The position numbers and the translations under genes were made by a program. Source: Mesorhizobium sp. NFR06 (lineage in GTDB: Bacteria > Pseudomonadota > Alphaproteobacteria > Rhizobiales > Rhizobiaceae). From it: a DNA stretch of 64,000 nucleotides. The DNA is taken from assembly GCF_900115245.1 (NCBI RefSeq), contig NZ_FOVT01000006.1, forward strand, positions 124,001 through 188,000. The letters are read 5' to 3'. The notes beneath the pieces were generated by a model. That model saw nothing but the letters and a program-made list of their open reading frames with translations, was not told the DNA's origin and ran no database searches. Shown one piece after another: positions 42,658 through 51,343 of this stretch (position 1 is its first letter; every line of letters starts with the position of its first letter).

Positions 42658-43359
42658 TTAGACCGGCAGGCGGACGCTGAGATTTTCGACCGGGCCGGAT
42701 AACGCGGCCTTGGCCGCCACGCTCGCGTCGTCGACGAGGACCTCCGCGGCCCCGGCCTCCAGCGCGTCGACGATGCGGGCCGCCGCCACCGCGGGCGAGG
42801 TCTTGGGTACCTTCAACCCGGCTGTCATGTCGGTGTCGAGAAAAGCGGCGTGCACGCCCAGCACCTGCGTGTGCTGGGATGCCAGCTCGTCGCGCAGGGA
42901 GTTCGACAACGACCACATGGCGGCCTTCGACGCGCCGTAGGCGCCGCCACCACTGAGCCAGGATAGGACCGAGTGCATGTTGACGATTGCGCCGCCACCG
43001 TTGGCCGCCAGGATCGGTGCGAACGCCTTCGCGATGCGAAGCGGGCCATAGACGTTGACGTCGAACATCTCGGCGACACCGTCGAAGTTACCGGTCAACA
43101 GGGACTCCGGCACTAGGGCGCCGGCGTTGTTGATGACGATGTTCACGTCGGTCGCGATTTGCGCCAAATCCGAGATTGCCTGGGACGAACGCACTTCCAG
43201 CGCCTGGGTGACGACCGACCCGCGGGAATCCGGCTTCGGCTCGCGTGCTGTAACGTATACCTTTTTGGCCCCGCGCCTCAGAACCTCCTCGACCAACGCC
43301 GCGCCGAGTCCGCGCTGGCCTCCGGTGACCAGCACTACAGCATTTCTTACTGCGACCAT
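42658..43359 (-). CDS. Short-chain dehydrogenase/reductase
   Basis: A 233-residue SDR: VVLVTGGQRGLGAALVEEVL binds NAD(P), INNAGALVP follows, and the active site is NMHSVLSWLSGGGAYGASKA with the YxxxK pair. A little shorter than typical (about 250). First gene of the operon, divergent from an HxlR-family regulator with an exact operator dyad between them. The substrate is not known; HxlR-linked SDRs often respond to electrophiles. Confidence 0.92.
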   Translation of the reverse strand: MVAVRNAVVLVTGGQRGLGAALVEEVLRRGAKKVYVTAREPKPDSRGSVVTQALEVRSSQAISDLAQIATDVNIVINNAGALVPESLLTGNFDGVAEMFDVNVYGPLRIAKAFAPILAANGGGAIVNMHSVLSWLSGGGAYGASKAAMWSLSNSLRDELASQHTQVLGVHAAFLDTDMTAGLKVPKTSPAVAAARIVDALEAGAAEVLVDDASVAAKAALSGPVENLSVRLPV

Positions 43360-43375
43360 GGCGCCATCCAGCCTT

Positions 43376-43423
43376 TCTGGGTAACCTGTCCGTTAGTCTA
43401 GTTACCCCAGACATCTGGGTAAC
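43376..43423. promoter_or_regulatory. HxlR operator region
   Basis: TCTGGGTAAC occurs twice in direct orientation (43376-43385 and 43414-43423), and GTTACCC (43401-43407) with GGGTAAC (43417-43423) form a 7-bp dyad. All lie between the divergent SDR and hxlR-type genes, so the regulator probably binds here. Confidence 0.75.
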
Positions 43424-43449
43424 GCAATAGTTATTTAGGGGAGAGTCGG

Positions 43450-43932
43450 ATGTCGATGAAAGTTGAGAACCAGCTCGCCGACCGCACTCGGTGGCGTCCT
43501 GAATTCTGTTCGATTGCGAAGACGCTCGATCTGCTGAGCACCAAGACAACATTCCTGGTGCTGCGGGAATGCTTCTATGGCACGAGCCGGTTTGAAGACT
43601 TCGTCAATCGGATACCGGCCTCAGCGCCGGCGCTGTCTCGCGCGCTCAAACAATTGGAATCGGCGCAGATCGTCACAAGGGTCCCCTACCGTGACCCCGG
43701 CGCCCGGGCTCGCGATGAATACCGGCTCACCCCCGCGGGCGAGGATCTCCTGCCGGTGGTCATGTCGCTTTCGCTGTGGGGGAATAAGTATATCTACAAC
43801 GGCTCTCCCCCATTCTCATTCGTCGATGCCCGCACCGGCCAACCGGTCCGGGTCTGCGTCACCACAGACAACGACGTTCCCGAAGCCCAGTCGAGCGACA
43901 TCGAGATACGAGCAAACTTCACCCTGGACTGA
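43450..43932 (+). CDS. HxlR-family transcriptional regulator
   Basis: A 160-residue winged-helix protein. The HxlR core reads CSIAKTLDLLSTKTTFLVLR, ECFYGTSRFEDFVNRIPASA, then LSRALKQLESAQIVTRVPY and a wing with DEYRLTPAGEDLL. A cysteine (EFCSIAKTL) occupies the place that senses redox or electrophiles in some members. It should repress the divergent SDR operon. GGGGAGAGT precedes the ATG. Confidence 0.92.
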   Translation: MSMKVENQLADRTRWRPEFCSIAKTLDLLSTKTTFLVLRECFYGTSRFEDFVNRIPASAPALSRALKQLESAQIVTRVPYRDPGARARDEYRLTPAGEDLLPVVMSLSLWGNKYIYNGSPPFSFVDARTGQPVRVCVTTDNDVPEAQSSDIEIRANFTLD

Positions 43933-43989
43933 ACGGAGATACTTTGCGAACCGACGTGGCCTACAGCGCCTCATCGCCATTCCGCGGTC

Positions 43990-44182
43990 GATCATGTGCT
44001 TGATCTGTTGTGTCTGCGTGGCGAGGTGGCGGATCTCTATTGCGACGCCAACGGCCGCCCGGGAATAGATCCTGAGGTTGCGGTCCGTCTATTGTTTGCG
44101 GGTTTCCTGCTTACCATCGATGCTGCCGCCCGCCTGTTCGAGAACCAGTCGCGTCTTCACCGGAGAGGAGTGGACATCATAC
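43990..44182 (+). pseudogene. Transposase remnant (IS1182/IS5-like N-terminal part)
   Basis: The translation VLDLLCLRGEVADLYCDANG, RPGIDPEVAVRLLFAGFLL is typical of the N-terminal domain of IS1182/IS5-type transposases (GRPSIDPEVAVRL...). It breaks off after about 60 residues and runs into repeat DNA, with no catalytic DDE part and no terminal repeats visible. So this is a dead fragment marking a past insertion next to the hxlR gene. Confidence 0.72.
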
Positions 44183-44246
44183 CTTCCTCACCGACCCCTG
44201 CACCGATTATCGGTGTTGCAGGAGTGTTGCGGCACCAAAGCTGCCA

Positions 44247-44427
44247 ATCTCCCCCCTTGTGGAGGGAGATGTCCGGCAGGACAGAGGGGGGCGCTGTCCC
44301 GCCAGCCTTGCCAATGTTCGGCGCGTCCCGGTACTGGTAGTCTTCTAGAGGCCGGCATAAACAGAGGTTGGCGCTCCTTCGCGCCCCCCTCTGCCCTGCC
44401 GGGCATCTCCCCCACAAGGGGGGAGAT
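44247..44427. repeat. Pair of inverted intergenic repeats
   Basis: The left unit (44247-44294) runs ATCTCCCCCCTTGTGG...CAGAGGGGGGCGC; the right unit (44381-44427) is its near-exact reverse complement (three or four differences). About 86 bp lie between. Each unit also folds on itself. Found between the transposase remnant and minE. Confidence 0.85.
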
Positions 44428-44434
44428 CAGCTAC

Positions 44435-44707
44435 TCACCCCGCCATGGCCAGCGGCTGCGCGCTCTTGTTGGGGATCTGGATGTCGATCTCCAGCGTCGA
44501 CATGGTGGCGCCGCGCTCCATCGAGACCTGGAGGTAGTCCTGGTCGATCTGCACGTGCCTGGCAATGACCGCCATGATCTCCTCGCGCAGGACGGAGACG
44601 AGATCGGGCTGGCCGCGGCTCTGGCGCTCATAGGCGAGCAGCAGCTGCAGCCGCTCGCGCGCCACCGGCGCGCTGGTGCGCCGCTTGAAGAGGTCGAGTA
44701 TGCTCAT
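44435..44707 (-). CDS. minE: Cell division topological specificity factor MinE
   Basis: A 90-residue MinE that displaces MinC from MinD and drives Min oscillation. The N-terminal membrane/anti-MinCD helix ([20 protein letters not shown]) and [20 protein letters not shown] match the family, as does the C-terminal beta part ending [11 protein letters not shown]. It overlaps minD by four bases (ATGA), so translation is coupled. Last gene of minCDE. Confidence 0.96.
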   Translation of the reverse strand: MSILDLFKRRTSAPVARERLQLLLAYERQSRGQPDLVSVLREEIMAVIARHVQIDQDYLQVSMERGATMSTLEIDIQIPNKSAQPLAMAG

Positions 44708-45519
44708 GCGGCCCTCCTTCCGAGCAGCCGGTCGAGGAAGCCCTTGCGTTCGAAGGGGACGACCACCGGCAGGTCCTCACCTTCCAGGCGTCTTGCCGCT
44801 TCGAGATAGGCCTTGGCGGCGGAATTGAGCGGTTCCGACAGCGTGACTGGCGCACCGAGGTTCGAAGCCCTCAGCACATCCTGGCTTTCCGGGATGATGC
44901 CGAGCAGCGGCGTGGAAAGGATCTCCAGCACGTCGTCGATAGACAGCATCTCGCCACGCGCGGCGCGCGCCGCGTCATAGCGCGTCACCAGCACGTGCTT
45001 TTGCACCAACTCGCCCTGCTCGGCCTTGATGGTGCGGGCGTCGAGCAGGCCGATGATGCGGTCGGAGTCGCGCACCGACGATACTTCCGGGTTGGTGACG
45101 ATGACCGCCTCGTCGGCGAAGCGCATGGCAAGCTGGGCGCCGCGCTCGATGCCGGCCGGGCTGTCGCAGAAGACATAGTCGAAGACCGAGCGCAGCCGGG
45201 CGATGACTTCGGCCACTCCCTCCTCGGTCAGTGCGTCCTTGTCGCGCGTCTGCGAGGCCGGCAACAGATAGAGCGTCTCCAGCCGCTTGTCGCGGATCAG
45301 TGCCTGCGAAAGCTTCGCCGTGCCCTGGATGACGTTGACGAGGTCGAACACCACGCGGCGCTCGGCGCCCATGATGAGGTCGAGGTTGCGCAGGCCGACG
45401 TCGAAATCGACCAGCGCCACCTTCTTGCCGGTCTTGGCCACGGCGGCGCCGAGCGCGGCCGTCGAGGTCGTCTTGCCGACGCCCCCCTTGCCCGAAGTGA
45501 CCACGACTACCTTACCCAT
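44704..45519 (-). CDS. minD: Septum site-determining ATPase MinD
   Basis: A 271-residue membrane-cycling ATPase. The deviant Walker A is [38 protein letters not shown] and [16 protein letters not shown] are the further nucleotide-binding motifs. The C-terminal amphipathic membrane helix is [15 protein letters not shown]. It recruits MinC to block polar division. The ATG at 45519 has GGAGG eight bases upstream. The gene is separated from minC by 164 bp that carry a dispersed repeat. Confidence 0.96.
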   Translation of the reverse strand: MGKVVVVTSGKGGVGKTTSTAALGAAVAKTGKKVALVDFDVGLRNLDLIMGAERRVVFDLVNVIQGTAKLSQALIRDKRLETLYLLPASQTRDKDALTEEGVAEVIARLRSVFDYVFCDSPAGIERGAQLAMRFADEAVIVTNPEVSSVRDSDRIIGLLDARTIKAEQGELVQKHVLVTRYDAARAARGEMLSIDDVLEILSTPLLGIIPESQDVLRASNLGAPVTLSEPLNSAAKAYLEAARRLEGEDLPVVVPFERKGFLDRLLGRRAA

Positions 45520-45590
45520 ATATCCAGCCTCCATTGGCGGTTTTTATTCTCTGGCCGTGCACGGCACGGCGGCATTCTTTCGTCCTTGCC

Positions 45591-45638
45591 GCATGTCGTT
45601 CTCCCAAAACCGCTGCACACTTTGGGCGACATGCACTG
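45591..45638 (+). repeat. Dispersed hairpin repeat, copy D (hairpin half only)
   Basis: GCATGTCGTTCTCCCAAAAC, core CCGCTGCACAC, TTTGGGCGACATGC. It sits between minC and minD, inside the operon, so its hairpin would be in the minCDE transcript. Confidence 0.85.
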
Positions 45639-45683
45639 ATGACCTTCGCACGCGAAACCGGTCCGAAGCTTGCGGCCAAAAAC

Positions 45684-46616
45684 TCAGCCGAGCGGCACCA
45701 CGCACAGCGCATCATTGTCGAGGAAGGCCTGCACGGCCTTGCCGCGCGACACGCCCTCCATTTCCTCGGCCGTGGTGTACCAGCCGTCGACGGCGAGCAG
45801 CTCGGCCTCGTTCTTGCGGCAGAAGATGCGCGCCGAAATATTGCCTTCCGAGCCGGCAATCGCGCGGCCGCGCAGCGTGCCATAGACATGGATCGAGCCG
45901 CCGGCGACGATCTCCGAGCCGGAGGCGACCGAGCCCAGCACGATGACATCGCCATGCGGGTGGAAGACCGACTGTCCGGAGCGGATCGGCGCCTTGATCA
46001 TCAAAGTGCCGGCGGACGGCTCGTGGCGGGCCGACTGAGCGCCCGTTCTTCCCGGTTCGTTTTGGGCCGATCCGTTCTGAGCCGATTCGTTTTGGGCCGA
46101 TTCGTTTTGGGCCGGTTCGATCCTGACCGCTTCGAGCCTCGCCAGTTCGGGGTCCACCGGCTCATCGCCGGACATTTCCAGGTGGGGAACCTCCGCAGGC
46201 GCCGCCTCTTGCGCCACCTCGGCCCGCCCCTCGGCGACCGCCATCTCGAGTTCTTCCGCCCGCGCCTTGCGCGCGGCCCGGCCGAGCAAGCCTTCGGCGG
46301 TCGCCTCCTTGGCGCCGGCCAGCAGCGGCGGCAGTTCGGGCCCGAGCTCGGCGCCATCCAATTCGATGGCGTAGACGCGGATGCCGCGCCGCGCCAGCGT
46401 GCCGACCAGTGCGGCGATCTCCTCCGGCCCCGGCTGCAAAGTGTTCAGATCCAGCACCACCGGCCGGCCGTTGAAATAGCCCGGCGAATTGGCGATCCAG
46501 CGGTCCAGCCCCTCCAGCCAGTCGGCAATCGGGGCCTCCGGCGTCAGCGTGAAAGCGACGAAGGAGCGGGCGCGGAAGCGGATGGATTTGTTCTGCAAAG
46601 GGGCGGCGAAGGTCAC
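45684..46616 (-). CDS. minC: Septum site-determining protein MinC
   Basis: A 310-residue division inhibitor that depolymerises FtsZ when bound to MinD. The N-terminal domain covers about residues 1-105 (FTLTPEAPIADWLEGLDRWI); the C-terminal beta-helix covers 205-305 with VIVLGSVASGSEIVAGGSIH and VYGTLRGRAIAGSEGNISAR. The linker is longer than usual and carries a five-residue repeat (AQNES AQNES AQNGS AQNEP). The start is GTG at 46616, since a stop codon blocks any upstream ATG. A CtrA box lies 48 bp upstream. Confidence 0.94.
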   Translation of the reverse strand: MTFAAPLQNKSIRFRARSFVAFTLTPEAPIADWLEGLDRWIANSPGYFNGRPVVLDLNTLQPGPEEIAALVGTLARRGIRVYAIELDGAELGPELPPLLAGAKEATAEGLLGRAARKARAEELEMAVAEGRAEVAQEAAPAEVPHLEMSGDEPVDPELARLEAVRIEPAQNESAQNESAQNGSAQNEPGRTGAQSARHEPSAGTLMIKAPIRSGQSVFHPHGDVIVLGSVASGSEIVAGGSIHVYGTLRGRAIAGSEGNISARIFCRKNEAELLAVDGWYTTAEEMEGVSRGKAVQAFLDNDALCVVPLG

Positions 46617-46663
46617 GACCAGGCGAATCCTTACTCAATGGTTAAAGGGTGCCGGGCTAATGG

Positions 46664-46678
46664 TTAACAAAAGGTTAA
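46664..46678. promoter_or_regulatory. CtrA binding site upstream of minCDE
   Basis: TTAA-CAAAAGG-TTAA is an exact match to the CtrA consensus TTAA-N7-TTAA. It lies 48 bp before the minC start codon. Nearby are two further ATGGTTAA half-sites (46639-46646 and 46660-46667). CtrA control of min genes has been reported in Sinorhizobium, so cell-cycle control here is plausible. Confidence 0.75.
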
Positions 46679-46991
46679 TTTCGAGGGTGGCGGCCGTTAA
46701 GGAAATGGCGCGGCTAAGGTTTGTGGCAGGCCGGCCACACGGCCTGCCCCCGCGCCCCGCAGCACGCCGGAGACTTGGGTCCGGACGAGCCGGGCATGTG
46801 AAGTTCCTAATACGCGAACCAAGGCACGCGGGACCCGGCGACCGGGCAGTAGGTTGGGTACTCGATCTGGGCGGGTTAGGGCTCGTTGCAGGCGGTTTAG
46901 GCGATGGCAGTCTGACGTCTCGGCATTCGGCGTGACTCCGGCGCGCTCGCGCATCTATAGGGTAGAACCCGCCCTCTTCCCGGAGCCGCCT

Positions 46992-48383
46992 ATGTCCGCC
47001 GCACTCCTCCCCGCCCTCCGAGCCGCCCTCCCCCACGCCACCATCTGGGACGCCGCCGAACTCGCTACCCGCGATCCCGGCTTCGACGCGCGCAATTTCG
47101 GCGCCTCCGCTCTGGTGCGGCCGCGCGATGCCGAGGGCGTCGCGGCGCTGGTTCGGTTCTGCGCGGAGCATGGCGTCGGCCTCGTTGCCCAGGGCGGGCG
47201 CACCGGGTTGGCGGGCGGGGCGGCGACGTCCGAGGGGCAGGTGATCTGCGACCTCGGCGCCATGAACCGCATCGAGGAGATCGATCCGTTCGCGCGCGTG
47301 GCGATCGTCCAGGCGGGCGCGACGCTTGGCGCGCTGCAGGAGGCGGCGGCTGAGCATGGGCTCGATCCGGGCATCGACCTCGCCGCGCGCGGCAGCGCCA
47401 CCATCGGCGGCATGGTTTCCACCAATGCCGGCGGCATCATGGCGTTTCGCAACGGCACGATGCGCCACCGCGTGCTCGGGCTGGAAGCGGTGCTGCCGGA
47501 CGGGCGGGTGTTCCGCGACCTCACCCGCGTGCCGAAGACCAGCGCCGGCTATGATTTGAAGCACCTCTTCATCGGCGCCGAGGGCACGCTCGGCATCGTC
47601 ACCCGCGTGGCGGTGCGGCTCGACCCGGTGAACGGAGCGAGCGCCACCGCGCTTGTCGGCGTGCCGGATGCGCAAAGCGCGCAGCGCATCGTGCGGCATT
47701 TCCTGGGCTCGACCAGCACCCGGCTTACCGCCGCCGAGATCCTGTGGCGCAACTTCGCCGCGCTGATGCAGCGCGGGCTTGGCTATGCGCCGGGCACCCT
47801 GCCGCTCGATGCGCCCTGCCTGCTGGTACTGGGCCTGGGCGCCGACTCGATGGACGCGGCGCGCGGCGCGCTCGAGGACGGGCTGGCGGCGATCTGGGAA
47901 CAGGCAGGCATCGTCGACGGGCTGGTCGCAAGCTCCGACGCGCAGGCGGCGGCGATGTGGCGGCTGCGCGAGGAGACCGAGCAGATCGAGCGCGCGCACC
48001 CCATGGCGCCCTCCTTCGACGTCTCGGTGCCGGGCGGCGGGCTGGACGCCTATGTGGCGCGCATCGAGGCGGGGCTGAAGAAGCTCGACGCTTCCTACGC
48101 GCCCTATGTCTACGGCCATCTCGCCGACGGCAATCTGCACATCTCGGTCAACACCGACGGGCCGGTCCCGCATGAGCGGCACGCGGCGATCGAGGACGTG
48201 CTCTACGACGGGTTGCGCGAGGCCGGCGGCTCGTTCTCGGCCGAGCATGGCGTCGGGCTCGAGAAGCGCGAGGCCTATGAGCGCCACGCCGACCCGGTGA
48301 AGCGGGACTTAGCAAGGATGATCAAGGCGATGATCGATCCCGACAATGTCCTCAATCCGGGGAAGGTTGTGGCGCGGGAGTGA
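46992..48383 (+). CDS. FAD-linked 2-hydroxyacid dehydrogenase (GlcD/D-2-hydroxyglutarate dehydrogenase type)
   Basis: A 463-residue flavoenzyme of the vanillyl-alcohol-oxidase fold. The FAD-binding part has LVAQGGRTGLAGGA, LAARGSATIGGMVSTNAGGI and FIGAEGTLGIVTRVAVRLDP. The C-terminal FAD-oxidase domain has YGHLADGNLHISVNTDGP with metal-ligand histidines and the closing SFSAEHGVGLEK, DPDNVLNPGK. It oxidises a D-2-hydroxyacid (lactate, glycolate or 2-hydroxyglutarate). No cysteine-rich partner gene is adjacent, arguing against a GlcDEF complex. ATG at 46992. Confidence 0.9.
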   Translation: MSAALLPALRAALPHATIWDAAELATRDPGFDARNFGASALVRPRDAEGVAALVRFCAEHGVGLVAQGGRTGLAGGAATSEGQVICDLGAMNRIEEIDPFARVAIVQAGATLGALQEAAAEHGLDPGIDLAARGSATIGGMVSTNAGGIMAFRNGTMRHRVLGLEAVLPDGRVFRDLTRVPKTSAGYDLKHLFIGAEGTLGIVTRVAVRLDPVNGASATALVGVPDAQSAQRIVRHFLGSTSTRLTAAEILWRNFAALMQRGLGYAPGTLPLDAPCLLVLGLGADSMDAARGALEDGLAAIWEQAGIVDGLVASSDAQAAAMWRLREETEQIERAHPMAPSFDVSVPGGGLDAYVARIEAGLKKLDASYAPYVYGHLADGNLHISVNTDGPVPHERHAAIEDVLYDGLREAGGSFSAEHGVGLEKREAYERHADPVKRDLARMIKAMIDPDNVLNPGKVVARE

Positions 48384-48552
48384 AAGCGGAACCCTCAGAG
48401 AGGGGGGTGTGAAGGATCGCAGCGCTGCTGGATTTCTTCCCATTCGCCGCTCGGCGAAGCGGAGGCGGAGAAGAGGAACTGCGTTACAAAGCCCCCTCTC
48501 CGCCTCGCCGCGCTCAGCCCCCACTCACTCGAACGCGGGGACCAAAACCAAC

Positions 48553-48978
48553 TCAAGCCGCCAGCTGCACCTCGCGCGCAGCGGCGATCATCACGCCGGC
48601 AAGCAGCCCGTAGGCCGCCGTCCAGGCCTCGCGCACCGGCGGCGTGAAAGCCTCGCCGAGACCGGTATCGAGCGTCTCGATCAGCGCCTGGCCGACGGTC
48701 GCGTAGTGCTGCTCCTCGACGCCATAGCCGACATGGCGCCTGGCGAGATCCTGCACGGTGGGCAAAATAGTTTCGGCGCGCGATAGCCCGTGCACGACGA
48801 AGCCCAGGGCCGCCATCAGCTTGGCGCCCTGCTTTTTGATGTCGGTTTCGCGAAACAGCGCCCTCAGGCTGCCGTCGATCGCGAACAGCTTCTCGTAGAA
48901 CAAAGCCGCGGCGGCTTCCCGGATCGGGACCACTCCGCGAAAACTCTCCTGCACAAGCCTGATCTGGTCGGGTGTCAT
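48553..48978 (-). CDS. Single-domain globin
   Basis: A 141-residue haem protein of the Vitreoscilla-haemoglobin/flavohaemoglobin head type, without the reductase domain. It begins MTPDQIRLVQESFRGVVPIR and has ALFYEKLFAIDGSLRALF; LMAALGFVVHGL and RRHVGYGVEEQHYATVG follow, the latter with the haem-ligand (proximal) histidine in HVGYGV. It probably binds O2 or NO. Confidence 0.88.
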   Translation of the reverse strand: MTPDQIRLVQESFRGVVPIREAAAALFYEKLFAIDGSLRALFRETDIKKQGAKLMAALGFVVHGLSRAETILPTVQDLARRHVGYGVEEQHYATVGQALIETLDTGLGEAFTPPVREAWTAAYGLLAGVMIAAAREVQLAA

Positions 48979-49192
48979 CGCCGCGTCGCTCCTGGATTTT
49001 GGCCTTGCTCGACCATCGGCCTCGGGCGTTTCGCGGGCATGCCGGTTGCAGGGAGGCTGTGTTTCAGTCGCGTCTCAGGTTTGTATCAGGGTTGCGGAAG
49101 CTGAGCCCACGACAGCGGAGTCCATCAAGCGCCGGCGAGACAGCGGTGGGTGCGAAGCAATCGGGCGATATTCCGGTCTGGATTTCCGCTCC

Positions 49193-49783
49193 TCACCGAT
49201 TGGACGACGAAGTATCGCGAACCGCCACCAACCGCTTCGCCGCATCCGCCGCGGCGGCACAGTAGCTCCGGTCGCCATGGATCAGGATCATCACCATGGC
49301 GCCCTCGATCAGCAGCGACAGTTCGCGCGCCCGCGCCTTCGGCGCCGGCACGTTCGCCTTTTCAAGCAGCGTTTCCAGCTGCTGCTCCATCAGCGCCTTG
49401 TGCTGGCGCGCGATCGAGCGCGCGGGGTGGCCCGACAGGTCGGCAAGCTCGATCGCCAGCCGGGTAAAGCCGGAGCCCGCCCAGCGCGGCTTGGACGACC
49501 ATTTGACCAGCCCCTCGAACAACTTGTCGATCAGCGCGTCCGCGTCGCCCGACGGGTCGATGCCATAGTGCTGGAAGTCGGCGAAGGTGCGCTCGTGCTG
49601 GGAGGCGAGCACGGCCGTCAGCAGCGCGTCCTTGCTGTCGAAGTGGTAATAGAGCGTGCGCTTGGTGACGCCCGCCGCGTCCGCGATCTCGTCCATGCCG
49701 ACGCGGAAAAAGCCGCGGCGGCGAAACAGCTTGTACGCCGCCTGCAGGATCACGGGCTTCGTCGCGTCGGACGCTCTGGGCAT
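49193..49783 (-). CDS. TetR/AcrR family transcriptional regulator
   Basis: A 196-residue repressor. The helix-turn-helix reads ILQAAYKLFRRRGFFRVGMD, EIADAAGVTKRTLYYHFDSK. The C-terminal domain is helical (GFTRLAIELADLSGHPARSI). It is divergent from the FMN hydroxyacid oxidase gene, 98 bp away. The gap contains TATACTCGCTAGTGAA (49801-49817), close to the TATACT-N4-AGTATA style of TetR operators, so it likely controls itself and that oxidase. Confidence 0.92.
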   Translation of the reverse strand: MPRASDATKPVILQAAYKLFRRRGFFRVGMDEIADAAGVTKRTLYYHFDSKDALLTAVLASQHERTFADFQHYGIDPSGDADALIDKLFEGLVKWSSKPRWAGSGFTRLAIELADLSGHPARSIARQHKALMEQQLETLLEKANVPAPKARARELSLLIEGAMVMILIHGDRSYCAAAADAAKRLVAVRDTSSSNR

Positions 49784-49881
49784 GGACGCCGCCGTTGAAA
49801 GTATACTCGCTAGTGAATTTACATCAGGACGGGCGAGGCCTTCAATATCGGCATTTGCTAATATTCCAAGGGAGGACGACG

Positions 49882-51108
49882 ATGGAAAGAGTAGTCCCCA
49901 CAGCGCTCGATATCCCGACCGGGATGGTGACGATGCCCGACCGGGTCACGATATCCTCGGCGGCGCCGCAGTCCTTGAAAGGCATGACTTGCATCGAGGA
50001 CCTGCGCCGGGCGGCCCGCCGCCGTGTGCCGCGCGTCTTCTTCGACTATGCCGAAGCCGGCTCCTATGCCGAGCAGACGCTGCGCGCCAACCGCGCCGAC
50101 CTGGAGCGCATCACGCTCAAACAGCGCGTGCTGGTCGACGTCTCGCAGCTCGACACGGCAACGACGATCCTCGGCGAGACGGTGTCGCTGCCGGTGGCAC
50201 TGGCGCCGATCGGCCTCGGTGGCATGCAATGGGCCGATGGCGAGATCCTCGCCTGCCGCGCCGCGCAGGCGGCCGGCATTCCCTACACCATGAGCACGAT
50301 GTCGATCTGCTCGATCGAGGATGTCGCCGAGGCAGTCGGCAAGCCGTTCTGGTTCCAACTCTATGTGATGAAGGACCGGGGCTTCGTGCGCTCGCTCGTC
50401 GAGCGCGCCGCCGCCGCCCGCTGCAGCGCGCTGGTGCTCACCGTCGACCTTCAGGTGCTGGGACAGCGCCACGCCGACGTCAGGAACGGGCTTTCGGTGC
50501 CGCCGGCGCTGAAGCCGCGCACGATCCTCGACATCGCCAGCCGGCCCGGCTGGACGGCCCGCATGCTGACGGCCAAGCGCTGGACCTTCGGCAACCTCGC
50601 AGGCCATGTGAAGGGCGCGGACAGTGTCAAGGCGGTGGCGGATTGGGTGGCGCATCAGTTCGATGCGGCGTTGAACTGGAGCGACGTCGAGTGGATCAGG
50701 AGCCTCTGGCCGGGCAAGTTGATCATCAAGGGCATCCTCAACGTCGACGACGCGCGCGCCGCCGGCAAGGCGGGTGCCGACGCCATCGTGGTCTCCAACC
50801 ATGGTGGCCGGCAACTCGACGGCGCGCCATCGACCATCTCGATGCTGCCGAGGATCGCCGAGGCCGTGGGCTCGGAGGTCGAGGTGCTGTTCGACGGCGG
50901 TGTGCACTCGGGTCAGGACGTGATGCGGGCGCTGGCCCTCGGCGCCCGGGCCTGCCTGGTCGGGCGCGCCTATGTCTACGGGCTCGGCGCCGGCGGCGAG
51001 GCGGGCGTGGCGACGGCGATAGAGATCCTGCGCAAGGAGCTGTCGGTCACCATGGCGCTGACGGGGACAAGGAGCGTTTCGGAGATCGACGGGAGAGTGC
51101 TGAATTAG
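49882..51108 (+). CDS. FMN-dependent alpha-hydroxy-acid oxidase/dehydrogenase (LldD type)
   Basis: A 408-residue TIM-barrel flavoenzyme oxidising L-lactate or a similar L-2-hydroxyacid. It shows VFFDYAEAGSYAEQTLRANR, PVALAPIGLGGMQWADGEIL, YTMSTMSICSIEDVAEAV, the lysine in LIIKGILNVDDARAAGKAGA, and the catalytic histidine in VVSNHGGRQLDGAPST. DGGVHSGQDVMRALALGA binds the FMN phosphate. ATG at 49882 has GGGAGG upstream. It is divergent from a TetR regulator. Confidence 0.92.
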   Translation: MERVVPTALDIPTGMVTMPDRVTISSAAPQSLKGMTCIEDLRRAARRRVPRVFFDYAEAGSYAEQTLRANRADLERITLKQRVLVDVSQLDTATTILGETVSLPVALAPIGLGGMQWADGEILACRAAQAAGIPYTMSTMSICSIEDVAEAVGKPFWFQLYVMKDRGFVRSLVERAAAARCSALVLTVDLQVLGQRHADVRNGLSVPPALKPRTILDIASRPGWTARMLTAKRWTFGNLAGHVKGADSVKAVADWVAHQFDAALNWSDVEWIRSLWPGKLIIKGILNVDDARAAGKAGADAIVVSNHGGRQLDGAPSTISMLPRIAEAVGSEVEVLFDGGVHSGQDVMRALALGARACLVGRAYVYGLGAGGEAGVATAIEILRKELSVTMALTGTRSVSEIDGRVLN

Positions 51109-51114
51109 CGAGGC

Positions 51115-51275
51115 GGCATCCCCTTCTCCCCGTTCACGGGGAGAAGGTGCCCGGAGGGCGGATGAGGGGCGGCGCAGACCTTGGCGGCTGCGCGCAGCGA
51201 GGTGCAAGCTCTCGGAGGACAATGCTGCCCCTCACCTGCCTGCCGACATCCTCTCCCGAATAGTGACGGGGAGAG
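51115..51275. repeat. Intergenic repeat after the oxidase gene
   Basis: CCCTTCTCCCCGTTCACGGG, GAGAAGGTGCCCGGAGGGCG form a stem-loop with GGGGCGGCGC behind; near 51230-51275 TGCCCCTCACCTGCC and GACGGGGAGAGGG give a mirrored block. The 51109-51343 gap has no gene. Confidence 0.65.
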
Positions 51276-51343
51276 GGAAACTCTGTCGCCGGCGGATTCG
51301 CCAATCGCAGACGTTTTAGACAAACACCGAAGACGCGCCACCT

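Noticed and set aside
44247..44427. Mirrored repeats as a CRISPR array
   Set aside because: Only two units, inverted to each other, with no regular spacers and no cas genes.
46635..48287. A 550-codon minus-strand frame opposite the FAD oxidase gene
   Set aside because: Antisense shadow; plus-strand motifs are unmistakable.
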